This document shows, in pieces, positions 12,701 to 23,580 of a stretch of 64,000 nt of DNA. Position numbers and translations under genes: made by a program. The notes beneath the pieces were generated by a model that saw nothing but the letters and a program-made list of their open reading frames with translations, was not told the DNA's origin and searched no databases. This DNA is from Lutraria lutraria (Eukaryota; Mollusca; Bivalvia; Venerida; Mactridae). Each line of letters opens with the position of its first letter. Position 1 is the first letter of the stretch. The stretch is from the NCBI GenBank assembly GCA_964023205.1, contig OZ026844.1, positions 11,580,790-11,644,789 of the forward strand, written 5' to 3'.

Positions 12701-15700
12701 ACAATGGTAAGACATTTCGCTTATTCTTGAAATCATTATCAGCCAAGGGTCACATCTGACCCTCAAATTTTTACATCTAATAAGAACCCTGCATACAAGA
12801 TCAAAAACCTCTTTGTAAATAGGAAATAATAAACAATAACAATACAAATAACATCATAACATCATTTGCAATCAAGCTGAATATGAGCAATTACAAATAC
12901 ATGTTGAAGCAATTTAAGTTTGATAATTAACATTATCAATCTATTTTACAAAACACATATCAGAATAAGATAAAGCTCATACATGTATATACAGTTTACA
13001 CAGAAATCTAAACTAACAAAATACACTGTCAGTTTTATGTAGTTTTATTGATGAAATCTTGATGAAAATTTTATGTAGTATGGCATACCTGTTTAAAGTC
13101 CTGTTTTTTATTCTCCAACGTAACAACGGATGAATCATGACATTGTAGAACATCTTTCAATAGAGACATGGTCTGTACAAGAGATGCAGTAGCTCCCAGA
13201 TCTGCAGGAGGAAGCTCAACCTGAAACAATACATTATAAAGTAAATCATTCAAATTCCTGAAAGGAGACAGACCAGTCAGCCAGGCTAGTTGTGAGTAAC
13301 TAACTTTTCCATCCTCTTCCATTGATATTTATTCAAGATTGGATAAAATAATTCCAATTCACTATGAAAATTAGAGCTTTGTCACAGAGGTGACTAATAC
13401 CTCCACTGCCGCTTTGACTCTAAAATGTGATAGTACACTTCAAGTTTCATTGCAATTGCTTAAGGAATGTGGAAGTACATGTAGTTCGCTCCATAAACTT
13501 GTGTTATTGTAAGTGGACCGACCAACCGACAGAGAGACTCCAATAAAACCCCGTCACAAACTTTGTTTGCCGGGTATAAGAATCATAACAAATTCATATG
13601 ATTTTTCATCACCCAGTTTTTAGAGAAGACCTATTGGCCTGATTTTTTACGCAGTAAACTATTTCATTATAAAACAGTTTCAATAATCAATCATCAACTC
13701 ACTTTATCCAGAAGTTTGTTTGCCGTACATGTAAGACTGTTAAAGAACATTCTATGACTCAAATCTTGTATTTCCATAATTGTAGAAAGTAAGGCGGCAT
13801 CTGGATTGATAATCTGACTGAAAACGTGAAACAAGACAATAATGAATGAATACATCAAATGAATGCTGTTATACTGAAGTTGTCATCATGTGAAGTTTTA
13901 TTGTATTTCCATATGAAAAATTTACCAATTGTAGTCTAATATGCATTTAGAAGTAACACCAAGTAATCATTATAAACTAATAATAAAGAAGACAATACAA
14001 ACAATGGTAAACATATATTACTCCGAAAGCATCCAAAAACAACAACAATAAAAATTCAAGAATTAAAGTTACAATAACCTACCCAATGGTATGGTGATAA
14101 AACTTCAATAAATTGTTTAACTTGTACAATGTTACAGCATCTTGTTCAGATACAAGAACTTGTTCCACTCGGACCTGAAAAACAAATACAACATTAATAC
14201 ATCAGTATCACACACCATTAATACATCAGTATCACACAACATTAACACATCAGTATCACACACCATTAATACATCAGTATCACACAACATTAACACATCA
14301 GTATCACACAACATTAATACATCAGTATCACACAACATTAATACATCAGTATCACACAACATTAACACATCAGTATCACACAACATTAATACATCAGTAT
14401 CACACACCATTAATACATCAGTATCACACAACATTAATACATCAGTATCACACAACATTAACACATCAGTATCACACAACATTAACACATCAGTATCACA
14501 CAACATTAACACATCAGTATCACACAATATTAATACATCAGTATCACACAACATTAATACATCAGTATCACACAACATTAATACATCAGTATCACACAAC
14601 ATTAATACATCAGTATCACACAACATTAATACATCAGTATCACACAACATTAATACATCAGTATCACACAACATTAATACATCAGTATCACACAACATTA
14701 ATACATCAGTATCACACAACGAAATATCAAATATGATCATCAACAGTAACAATCAACCAACCATTTCTTCAACCAAATAAAAATACAGTATTCAAAATAA
14801 AATAATAATGCTTGATACAAAACTATTACAGAACTAAGAAATCACAAATTCACTGACTTAGACATGATCACAACCTCTCCAGAGCAGCCCTCTCTTGTAC
14901 AACAACCTCCATGAAACAACAGCAATATTTTTCCACACAGCATGATTTAACTATTAATTTAACCTCTGTAGAGCAACAACTTCTAAACAACAACATAATT
15001 CTGCTACTCCTAAAGGGTGTTGCTTTGGAGAGGTTGCACTGTACAGTCAATAACAAGTCCAGCCTATTTATTCTGATAAACGATATTATTATTGTCAAGT
15101 AACAATTAGACATTACAAAGATCATTCATTTATTAAACTTGTCTATGACACTAAAACTCATTTACAATGATAGAAGCATGCACTAACCTTGAATGGACGA
15201 CAAACACCCTCAGTAATATGTCCAAGTATATCTTGTATTGTATCATTAGTAGCTGTAAAAAGAATATAATAATCAAATAATGATACACTTCTCACTGTAT
15301 GTTACAATACATTCATTGTGTATGCAGTTTAGATCAACAAAGAAAACTCCTGAATTCGTCATATCTCAAAGTCCCTATTTGATGACTTTGCAAAAAGGAT
15401 TAGTTCTCAAACAAGCATGATGTTCTCTTTCTCTTTAAATCATGAGGTTTTAAGCCTGTTTTTTTAACAGTACTTCATTTATATACCCATTTATATATTT
15501 TCCTGAGTAGGTCGGAGCACTCCAAACAAACTTATTTTTATTTTCAGCCCCATTTTACCTGGATTCTGTACCAGTACAAGCCTTGGTCTCCGCATGTTAT
15601 ATGTTATTTCCAACTTCTCCACATGAATCATCAGTGGTAGACGACAACATTATTCAAACTTACTATACCCGCCCCTCCCACCAAGGTCTGTACCTGAGAC

Positions 15701-18700
15701 CTAATGCTCCATCTATTGAGCAGCTGGTCTCTTTCATAATAATATGACATTTTTTACTATTATAATATTTTAAGAATAAAATATATTCAATTATACACTT
15801 TTAAAACGATTATCGATCTAAAATGTCCAATTTTGACTTAGCGCAATAGTAAAGTACTTATGTTAAAACTACAGATTTTTATTAAAAATTTAACGCCATT
15901 GTTAATGTACAGTATTACATAAATAGCACACAAAAACATGTCAATTTACATAGTGCTACATAATTATATCCTACTCAAAAGATTAGGACCGTTTACTCAA
16001 TGTTTGTTACTCAATAGCCTGTACTTACAAATATGTATCGTAATATATCATAATGCTTCAATCATCCTAATTTGTCTCATTTTTTTGCTATGACATAATT
16101 ATGATGCTTGAATGTCAAAACTAATGAACAGTAGTATTAAAATCCTGAAGCATTCACAACTAGCAATATCACAAATGATCCTTAACAAAGTTAGAGTAGT
16201 GTAATACTTTATATCTACATGCACCATGTATATTTGTAAACCAACAAGTGTATGACAAAATGAGAACAGCCCTCATAATTACATATGTAATTATTCCTAA
16301 AAATATAGTAAACTAAGACTTCAGCCAAATATAACAATACCATGCATGTCTTCTAATTATGAGTTAGCCAAGGTCAAATACAATGAATTTATGTTTTTAT
16401 AAGTTTAACAATGCTTATTGAAATCCCAAAATTCATCTTGATATGTTCACGAAACTAGCTAATAAAAAAACTTTTAATGATGTCAATATAAAAGTTGATG
16501 GAAGGTGTTTATAAAAATAATAAAATTCGAGCATAGTGTCTTTAACCCAATAATTACAACCAATTCAGCAAATTACATGTACAGTAAAACCTCTCCAGAG
16601 CGGCCCTCTGTAGAGCAACAACCTCCCTATAACAACACCTTCAAAATTTCCCTAAGCTGATATTTACTATAAATATAACCTCTGTAGAGCAACAACCTCT
16701 AAACAACAGCCAATATTTAAAGCTCCCACAGGGTGTTGCTCCACAGAGGTTGTACTGTATATTATTATCAAATTAAGAGACAAATAAAAGCATAAACAGA
16801 AACATTCATTTATTTAAATAGCATCTATGAGCAAAATTAGCTGGAAAAATATTTTGAAATACTAGTCTTAGTCCCATTTGATATTGTGACAACAGAAAAC
16901 AAAGTCTGAATCCAAGTGTATAATGGAAGAAAATTAGGGAACTCAAAAAAGGGAAGCATATAAAACCAAGATGATTTATTACACCAAATAAGAGTGTGTC
17001 CCACAAGTTATACCTCCAGTGATTACAAGTTTATCTGGATCAGCACCAAACATTCCACCCCTATATATCTTTACAAATTCTAAACAAAAACAGTGCATGT
17101 TTATGTATTATGTAAAATAAAATTTATAACACAATTCTGAAGGACAGAATTTCTAAACTACTAGTCGAACACGTATGTATCAGCAGAAATTTACAATGGA
17201 AATTCATTTTTGTAATGCACAAGCTAAAATTAATCAGTTCATTTCTACATTTATATGACAACTTTTGAAGTTACAGCAATAAATAAATTACATGGACTAT
17301 GATGACTAGAACATTAAGTTGACCAGGACATTTAGATAAACTCAGCCAACTAGAATGTACCGTCAAACCTGTGAAGAAAGGCCATCCATGGTAAAGACAA
17401 AATCTGGACTTAATTGATAAGTGACTTTATTCTAAGGTCATTTGGTTCAAAATGATAAATTATGGGTTTAAATAAAAATTATGGGTCTAAATGAATGGCT
17501 ATTACTCATAGGGTGGCCTTTAGAGGTGGCCACTAACACAGGTTTGGCAGTAAATATCTACCAATAATACATGACAACTACAATGAACAAGTTGTAAATC
17601 TAGAAGTTTATCAATTAGCAGATTAAGACATTTATATATCAATGCTTTAGTAGCAAATAATATATATTATATATTCCTTACGTTCACATCTCTTCAGTAA
17701 TGTTTGTAGATATTCTTTCTCCGATGCTGTAGCCTGATGTAACCATGCCAACATATCCCCGACATATCGTAGAGGATCATGGGAATGCAGTTCAATAGGT
17801 CGTGGAGTACCACCTGGACCTAGACGATAAGATTATATTTATAATAAAAACATTGAGAAAATTTAAAACAATTTACAAACAGATTGAGAAGCATAACTTA
17901 AATTTTCACCAGGAATTATACCATTATCAGTACCTTCTTTGTCCATTCTTTGAGCTAAAATATTGAAGTTCAGACATGCAATCTTTCATACACATGAAAA
18001 GATCACTTCTAAGTACAGTTTTGTTTACATGTATGTAGTTTTTTTCATATCTACATCCTTCTAAAACCTGTACTGTATAATGTTACAGATTCACTTCACA
18101 GTTGAAGATTTCTATATTTTGCGATCATTATTTATAAGTTGAGTAAAACATAAGACTATGTCACTATATGTTAGTACAGACTTACCTCCCCTCGTCAAGG
18201 CATCAATCAGACCACGTACCACAGCTGTACGTCTAGCAGTACCAAACTCATCCAGTGTATATCTAAATGAAATCAACATTAAATACAAAAGCATATACTT
18301 TTATCTAGCATCAATTAAAAACTAAAATAATGAAAGTAAATTTAATTTACTGGTACTTGTTTTCAAATCAAGAAACAACTGTCTATGATAAATTTATAAT
18401 CAACATAACTCGAAAATGTTATACAAGACTTGTAAAGTTACCATTTATTAAATTAGAAGAACTATAACTCCAATTTAGATGTCATGTATAAGTAATACAG
18501 TTCAAATATCTTACTTAAATAGTACAGGTCTGTCCTGTAGCGCCTGCAAGGCTTGACAAAGTATGGGAGAAATATCAGGAGACTCTGCAGTTAACATACG
18601 GCTTTCATCTGTAATAAATGTCAACAATTTGTCTCATACAATCACAATCAACAGATTCAACAAAACAAATAATACATTCAGACTCCCCTAGAATTTGGAA

Positions 18701-21700
18701 ATGTATTTTGATCAGGATTTTTTCACTTTCCAAAAGAAGTGTAGGCTGTGGCCTACATGGCCTATAGAAAGCTACATCCCTAATAGAAGGAGTGTTCATA
18801 ATGAACACAACACATTGTACAGATAAATTACAGCAAGTACTTACTCTGAGACCATCTGTACAATCTTTCATAAGATGATTCCTGATGTAGAGCCATAGAT
18901 TCCATAATCTCCAAACTAGCAAAGATAACAAAATTACAACATCAGAAACACAAACAATACATCTTATACAAACGATTAGTTTGCGAAACACTTCCAATTT
19001 TACAAAAATCAATATAACAAGAAATAATAATTAAATAAAGCCACAATGAACCAATAATAAAGAAGCAAGTATTTTGACATACATTTTATAGTGTAACAAT
19101 ACCTCAAATACAGATGAATTCATTCATACTTTTAAAATTAAATTTGGTTAATCATCAGAGTGCTAAGTGCTGACATTCCAAACATGAAACTGGAAAAACT
19201 ATTTCAGTCAGAAATTTATGAATAACCTTTTCTGTGAGAAACACAACTTAAAAATCATTTTATATTGGAAACTATGACTAAATGCGAGGATAAAATCACT
19301 TATATGAACAAAAAACTTATTAATCTTGGATAAATGATGTTTTACAGTAATGTAAGTATTAATTTTACCCAGCTGTTTGATGATTAGTTCTGAGGAGAAT
19401 TTTACAATCTGTATGTATCTGTTTCACTCTTCCTAATGCTTGGAAAAAATCCTATGGAAGAAATTAAGAAAATAGAATTTTGTTACCTATTGTTGACAAT
19501 CCAAAAACACTGGAGTGGATGACCTACAGATTACAGGTCCATAACTCCTGTGGGTGTTTAAGAGCAAAATACACATTGAAGAATACCTTATTATTTTTGT
19601 CTAAATCAATGCAAACATTCATTAAAAAACCTGTACTCTTCCATAGAAATTAACTACCAACACTTAAATAATTTCATTAAATTCCTAGACATTCACACTT
19701 TAATTTTGTTAACACTTTTGACTGACTTAATAAACATCTTTTAAATATCTTATGTTGACTATAGATGTTATGAGGGATTTTCCCGTAATAAAAATGGTAC
19801 CTGTGAGAGTGAGCCAGATTTAGTATTACGCAATGATTTGATTTCCTCAGGTTTTAACTGAAATCTTTCCAGAAAAGAATCAGCGACTTGTTGCTTCATC
19901 TGTAACTTTTGACTGTAAATACAAGGATTTTTATTTGATGACAAGGACACAATCACTGTAAAATCATAATTCACATCAATATCATATACACCAGGGTGCA
20001 AAAAAAGGTTGCCGGTCTAGACTGTATTATAACTTATCAGATCGGTCCATATTTGTTTCATAAATTTCATAAAAGACAGCTAAAAACAGCAGTACTTGCA
20101 AAATTTAACAGCATGTTGTTTTTTGCAACATTTACAATGCCTCAATAAAACATGTCATGATAACAAACAGTCTAGGCATTTAACTGCTTTTCTGATCAAT
20201 TGAAGTCATCCAATAGGGATTTGATTGTATTTAGTCCAAACATGGGGTAAAAAATGTTTTTGTATTATACATGTACAGTACAACCTCTCCAGAGCAGCCC
20301 TCTGTAGAGCAACAACCTCTCTATAACAACACCTTCAAAATTTCCCTAAACTGATATATACTATTAATTTAACCTCTGTAGAGCAACAACCTCTTAACAA
20401 CAGCCAATATTTGCAGCTCCCACAGGGTGTTGATCTACAGAGGTTATACTGTATATGTTTAAGTTACAAATACAGAATATTTAATCTATAATATAAACTA
20501 AACCAAACATTAATTATGAATCAATTAAGAATTTATTGAGCATTTATGTATACTGTAGACATTAAGATTCTGTAAAGAGTAATTATGGTGCCAGTATGAT
20601 ATATCAGCCAAGAGTATTGAATAAATTACCTTTCACCATGAAGTTTTGTTGTCTGATTAATCAAGTCATGTGTCTGAGCCTTAGCATTCTAAAACAACAT
20701 AATTAAGAATTGTCAATAATTATAAGAGAAAGGTTCATCATCAGTGTCCCCATCCCGACTACTGAGCCGCGCGATAAAGAACCAGAAAAACAATTTGAAA
20801 TGGAGTAGGGATTTAAACACCCGATTCTATCTTTTCGCCCCTCTCTCTTGGGTGGCACTGAATTTACCATAGCTGTTAAATGCCAATGGGCCATAAAATA
20901 ACTGATCAACATAAACAGCAATGAATGAATGATAAGAAAATATACAGGGTAAAAAATGGACAATTTTCAGTTTATATACTAGTACACATGTAGTTAGTTA
21001 TAAATTTACAGATGTCAGCTCTAAATATTCTAAAAGACAAATTCTAGCAACAGAGCATTTTACCTTTAATCTGGTGGTCATATCTTGACAGCAATCATTC
21101 ATTGCTTTCACGTCAGCATATACACTGTCTAGTTGCTGCAATATTAATAAAACGTCATAATATTTTTTATTTATTTATGCCAGGTACTATACTGACACAA
21201 CCGTAAATGTATCTTAGGTGTAGGGCAATGTAACAGGAAAAATTAAAGTTATTTTAGTCATTGCAAAATAATAGAAACCTGGACATCAATCATAAACCAT
21301 TATTTAGAGTGTTTTTCAAGTGATTAAATGCATGATTTTCTAACAATCCAGAATGGGTTTGAAGAAGACTTTGCAAAAGGCAATAAATCTGCCGGACATT
21401 CGGCCTGACAAGCTTGGAAATTCTGTCGGACCGAAAGGAAATCTGTCAGACCAAAAAATGTAAACAAGTATAAATGCGTATACATCAGGTAAATAAGACG
21501 CCAGGCAGCCGATCCAATAAGATAAGATTCTTAAATGGACCAACACACAATCTATCGAACAAGTCTGCCAGTCAGACGCTTTTCGCAAAGTCTGTTTGAA
21601 GTAACATTAACAGAACTGACAATTTCAAACAGATGAAATTCACATAGAGAAGAAAACTTACATTTTTCACCACCTGAAAAGTTTGTACAAATTCTTCATT

Positions 21701-22508
21701 TATAGCTAAGCTACGTCTCTCAATGTCACTACGAAGATTTCTTCTAGATCTTAAACTATTCTCACTAAAGAATGTAGATAGAGCTTTCAGTGCTTCCAAC
21801 ATATCCTGAAATTATATATAAATCATAATACTGTTACATTACTAAATTGGTCAGTAATTGGTGCTAAAAAATTATAAAAAAAATATCTGGACATTTGTTA
21901 AAGCCAGAGACATAAGATCTATGTCTCTGTTAAAGCTAATTGCTGGATAAGTAATGAGGATTATTTTGCATATATTTTTACTGTAGTTCTGGCTTCCAAA
22001 ACTTTAAAAGGCGCTCTTTCATACGGCATTAAACACGTTCTGTCACAGTATAAACCGAGTACGCTGAAGACTTTAAGCTAATTTTACTGAAGATATTCAG
22101 CAAGATTTAGATTGATCATTGAGTAAAGAAGTTATCATTTTAATGCAACTACAAGTAGATTTCGAGTTCGTTGAACGAATTTTCGGTAAAATGATATACA
22201 TAACTTGAGACTTGTTCACGATATAACTTTCAGAACTTCAGTTATGAACATCTTCCAATATAATTTATACTTTGATTTGACTTTAAGAATAGCGTACGAT
22301 TGATGTTGAGTACGAACGTCCACATCAATTAAGTAAGTTGTTGCGTACTGTTTTGCCATTTGTTACAGGACACCTTAAGTTATTTCTTGGAAAAAACTAC
22401 CTTATCATTGTCCAGTCTTGTCTCAAGAATCTTATTCAATTTCTTGGATAATGGATTCGAAGCCGGAACATTTCCAGCAGCAAAACTTGACGTGGACGTT
22501 TCCGCCAT
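9794..22508 (-). CDS. COG6: COG6, conserved oligomeric Golgi complex subunit 6
   Basis: COG6 is a lobe-B subunit of the octameric COG tether, which captures retrograde intra-Golgi vesicles; this is family knowledge. Twenty coding exons on - join in frame to 661 residues plus TAA: 22401-22508, 21662-21805, 21064-21135, 20630-20688, 19801-19912, 19369-19451, 18845-18915, 18515-18608, 18186-18262, 17682-17819, 17014-17079, 15188-15252, 14083-14174, 13703-13817, 13089-13220, 12183-12350, 11520-11627, 11130-11183, 10689-10768, 9794-9941. Diagnostic stretches include [11 protein letters not shown] and [20 protein letters not shown] near the N-terminus, [41 protein letters not shown], and [15 protein letters not shown] towards the C-terminus. 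Length matches the family (about 657 in human). The start is the first Met, in exon 1, just before the conserved [12 protein letters not shown]. Exon 17014-17079 (66 bp) looks like an optional in-frame insert. Confidence 0.96.
10200..10330. mobile_element. Fragment of the CAGTCAAACCTGTG miniature transposon
   Basis: Internal words of the element at 11685-11862 recur here in the same order: TTAGCCATC, then AATAAAGGTTACCCTGTG, then CATTCTTTTAAAAACT, then ATTGATTATT. No intact end is visible. It lies in the last COG6 intron. Confidence 0.5.
11685..11862. mobile_element. TA-flanked MITE, CAGTCAAACCTGTG family
   Basis: A 178-bp element. The left end is CAGTCAAACCTGTGTTAG and the right end the complement, CACAGGTTTGACAG, with TA on both sides. 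Same family as 17360-17550 and as the element built into each type B unit between 38 and 57 kb. TA target and end structure suggest a Tc1-mariner/pogo-derived non-autonomous element. It sits in the intron just upstream of COG6 exon 11520-11627. Confidence 0.75.
12404..12601 (-). mobile_element. tRNA-derived SINE in COG6 intron
   Basis: Read on -, it starts with a tRNA-like head. This has an A box (TGGTCGGGTGGTTAAGG) and, about 50 bases on, a B box (GTGGGTTTGAGCCC). A non-tRNA body follows, ending in an AAATAAACAAACAAACG tail. The head resembles long-variable-arm tRNAs (Leu/Ser type). CTTTCA lies at both ends as a possible short target duplication. It is in the same orientation as COG6. Confidence 0.7.
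14191..14720. repeat. 24-bp minisatellite, about 22 copies, in COG6 intron
   Basis: Tandem units of 24 bp (ACATTAATACATCAGTATCA plus four more bases) with few variants (AATAC/AACAC, CACACC/CACAAC). Because 24 is a multiple of 3, both strands give long repetitive open frames, which are artefacts. The array ends only 16 bp from the 3' splice site of COG6 exon 14083-14174. On the COG6 strand each unit carries TACTGAT and TATTAAT, both matching a metazoan branch-point pattern. Confidence 0.95.
14863..15041. mobile_element. MITE, ACCTCTCCAGAG family, copy 1 (degenerate left end)
   Basis: Contains ACAACCTCTCCAGAGCAGCC near the left end, a repeated CCTCTGTAGAGCAACAAC core, and GGTGTTGCT...GAGAGGTTGCACTG at the right end, like the two better copies at 16582 and 20276. 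TA follows the right end. It lies in the COG6 intron next to the minisatellite. Confidence 0.65.
16582..16757. mobile_element. MITE, ACCTCTCCAGAG family, copy 2
   Basis: A 176-bp element with TA on both sides. The left end is CAGTAAAACCTCTCCAGAG and the right end CAGAGGTTGTACTG. Two internal copies of the CCTCTGTAGAGCAACAACCT word form an extended fold. No coding capacity. COG6 intron. Confidence 0.8.
17360..17550. mobile_element. TA-flanked MITE, CAGTCAAACCTGTG family
   Basis: Left end CCGTCAAACCTGTGAAG, right end CACTAACACAGGTTTGGCAG, with TA on both sides. Internal AAGGCCATCC and GTGGCCTTTAGAGGTGGCCAC match the family at 11685. It lies in the COG6 intron upstream of the optional 66-bp exon's 5' end. 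Confidence 0.7.
20276..20451. mobile_element. MITE, ACCTCTCCAGAG family, copy 3
   Basis: A 176-bp element almost collinear with 16582-16757, with TA on both sides. The left end is CAGTACAACCTCTCCAGAG and the right end CAGAGGTTATACTG. It is a third insertion of the family within one host gene, in the same orientation as the other two. Confidence 0.8.
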
Positions 22509-22718
22509 GATTGTTTTCGTAAATGTTTATACCCAGCCATTTCAGCAGAAAAAATACAACCGAGGATCTAATGTAAATATAGAAGTCATAAATCTTTGAA
22601 AAAAGTTAGTTGTTAGTTATCTTATATTCTAAAAAGTGAAAATATTGCTGTAAAATAAAAAAAATCACAAATAAATATTGTAGAAATATAAATATTGATA
22701 ATTTCGTATGAAGTAAGT

Positions 22719-22810
22719 GCCTCGGTAGCGCAGTAGGCAGCGCGTCAGTCTCATAGTCACATAAAATAAGAGTAATCTGAAGGTCGTGAGTTCGATCCTC
22801 ACCCGGGGCA
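22719..22810 (+). tRNA. tRNA-Met (CAT), elongator type, with 18-bp intron
   Basis: Acceptor arms GCCTCGG (22719-22725) and CCGGGGC (22803-22809) pair, with A as discriminator base. The D arm GCGC-AGTAGGCA-GCGC and the T arm GTGAGTTCGATCCTCAC are intact. The anticodon CAT is at 22752-22754. An 18-bp insert (22756-22773) sits one base 3' of the anticodon, the canonical nuclear tRNA intron position. Removing it leaves a 74-base tRNA very close to animal elongator tRNA-Met. A T8 run at 22815-22822 is the pol III terminator. It lies on + about 210 bp upstream of the COG6 ATG and diverges from COG6. Confidence 0.93.
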
Positions 22811-22841
22811 CATCTTTTTTTTCAGTAAGAACGAATATTTT

Positions 22842-22879
22842 TTTCATTCTTTCACAGGTGTTTCATTCTTTCACAGGTG
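22842..22879. repeat. Perfect 19-bp tandem duplication
   Basis: Two exact, adjacent copies of a 19-bp unit starting TTTCATTC and ending CACAGGTG, just downstream of the tRNA terminator. Confidence 0.9.
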
Positions 22880-23039
22880 CTATCAATCACCGATATTCTA
22901 TTCCCTGCACAAGTGCCAAAATAATTAGAAATGAGCGAATAATAGAGTCAAATCCTTGATATAAAAGTCGATATTGTCCAAAAAATTATGTAAACACTAA
23001 ACAGCGCTTACTTACAGTTTTCCTCGACGAATTTATGTC

Positions 23040-23580
23040 ATGTATGGATGTTTGTGTGTACATGGCAATAGAGCCTATTACTAGTTTGTGTCAAACTGGT
23101 CATTTGATTGGCTAATGGAGATGTCGGTCATTTTGATTGGTCAGTCATTGGATTGGATATTCGTCTCGTAACGTTAGACAGAATGTGTTCGGCTGCTCTT
23201 GATATAGGTATATAGGTATACGCGGAATCAGAAAGTAGGCTTCACTCATATTAAGTCATTGCTCTGTGATGGTGACCTAGATAAGTTGTTGTGGCATAAA
23301 ATCAAGTCAAAATCCTTTTATTTCTCAATTCACTTTATTTGAAGTAAGTCAATGTGGTATCATGGATCATATTGTGAATTTGATAGTAACAAGGACTTAT
23401 ATACATACATGTATGTATATAAGTCCTTGATAGTAATTAGGGTATATTTTATTCGGTTGGTTATGAAAACACTAGTTCCACAATTATTTATACCACTTTC
23501 AATATCCTTTATAAAAAAAAACTTAATACACAACCATTGCTTCTGGTAATTCGTCTACCTAACGTTTTGTTATAGCCTTT
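23040..23580 (+). repeat. Old duplicated segment, copy 1
   Basis: Collinear words recur at 26035-26530: CTATTACTAGTTTG, CATTTGATTGGCTAATGG, CCTAGATAAGTTGTTGTG, and AATTCGTCTACCT followed by AACGTTTTGTTATAG. The copies differ in length and substitutions, so the duplication is not recent. This copy holds a palindromic insertion at 23390. Confidence 0.6.
23390..23429. mobile_element. 40-bp perfect palindrome flanked by direct repeat
   Basis: The sequence is its own reverse complement over 40 bases, with ends CAAGGACTTATATA and its complement. ATAGTAA (GATAGTAA if the last G is counted as target) occurs immediately on both sides. This is the arrangement left by insertion with a 7-8-bp target duplication. 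A second palindrome with the same ends lies at 29513. Confidence 0.75.

Noticed and set aside
14132..14780. Two long open frames of about 200 residues on opposite strands
   Set aside because: Both come from the 24-bp minisatellite, whose period is a multiple of 3 and contains no stop in those frames. It lies in a COG6 intron.
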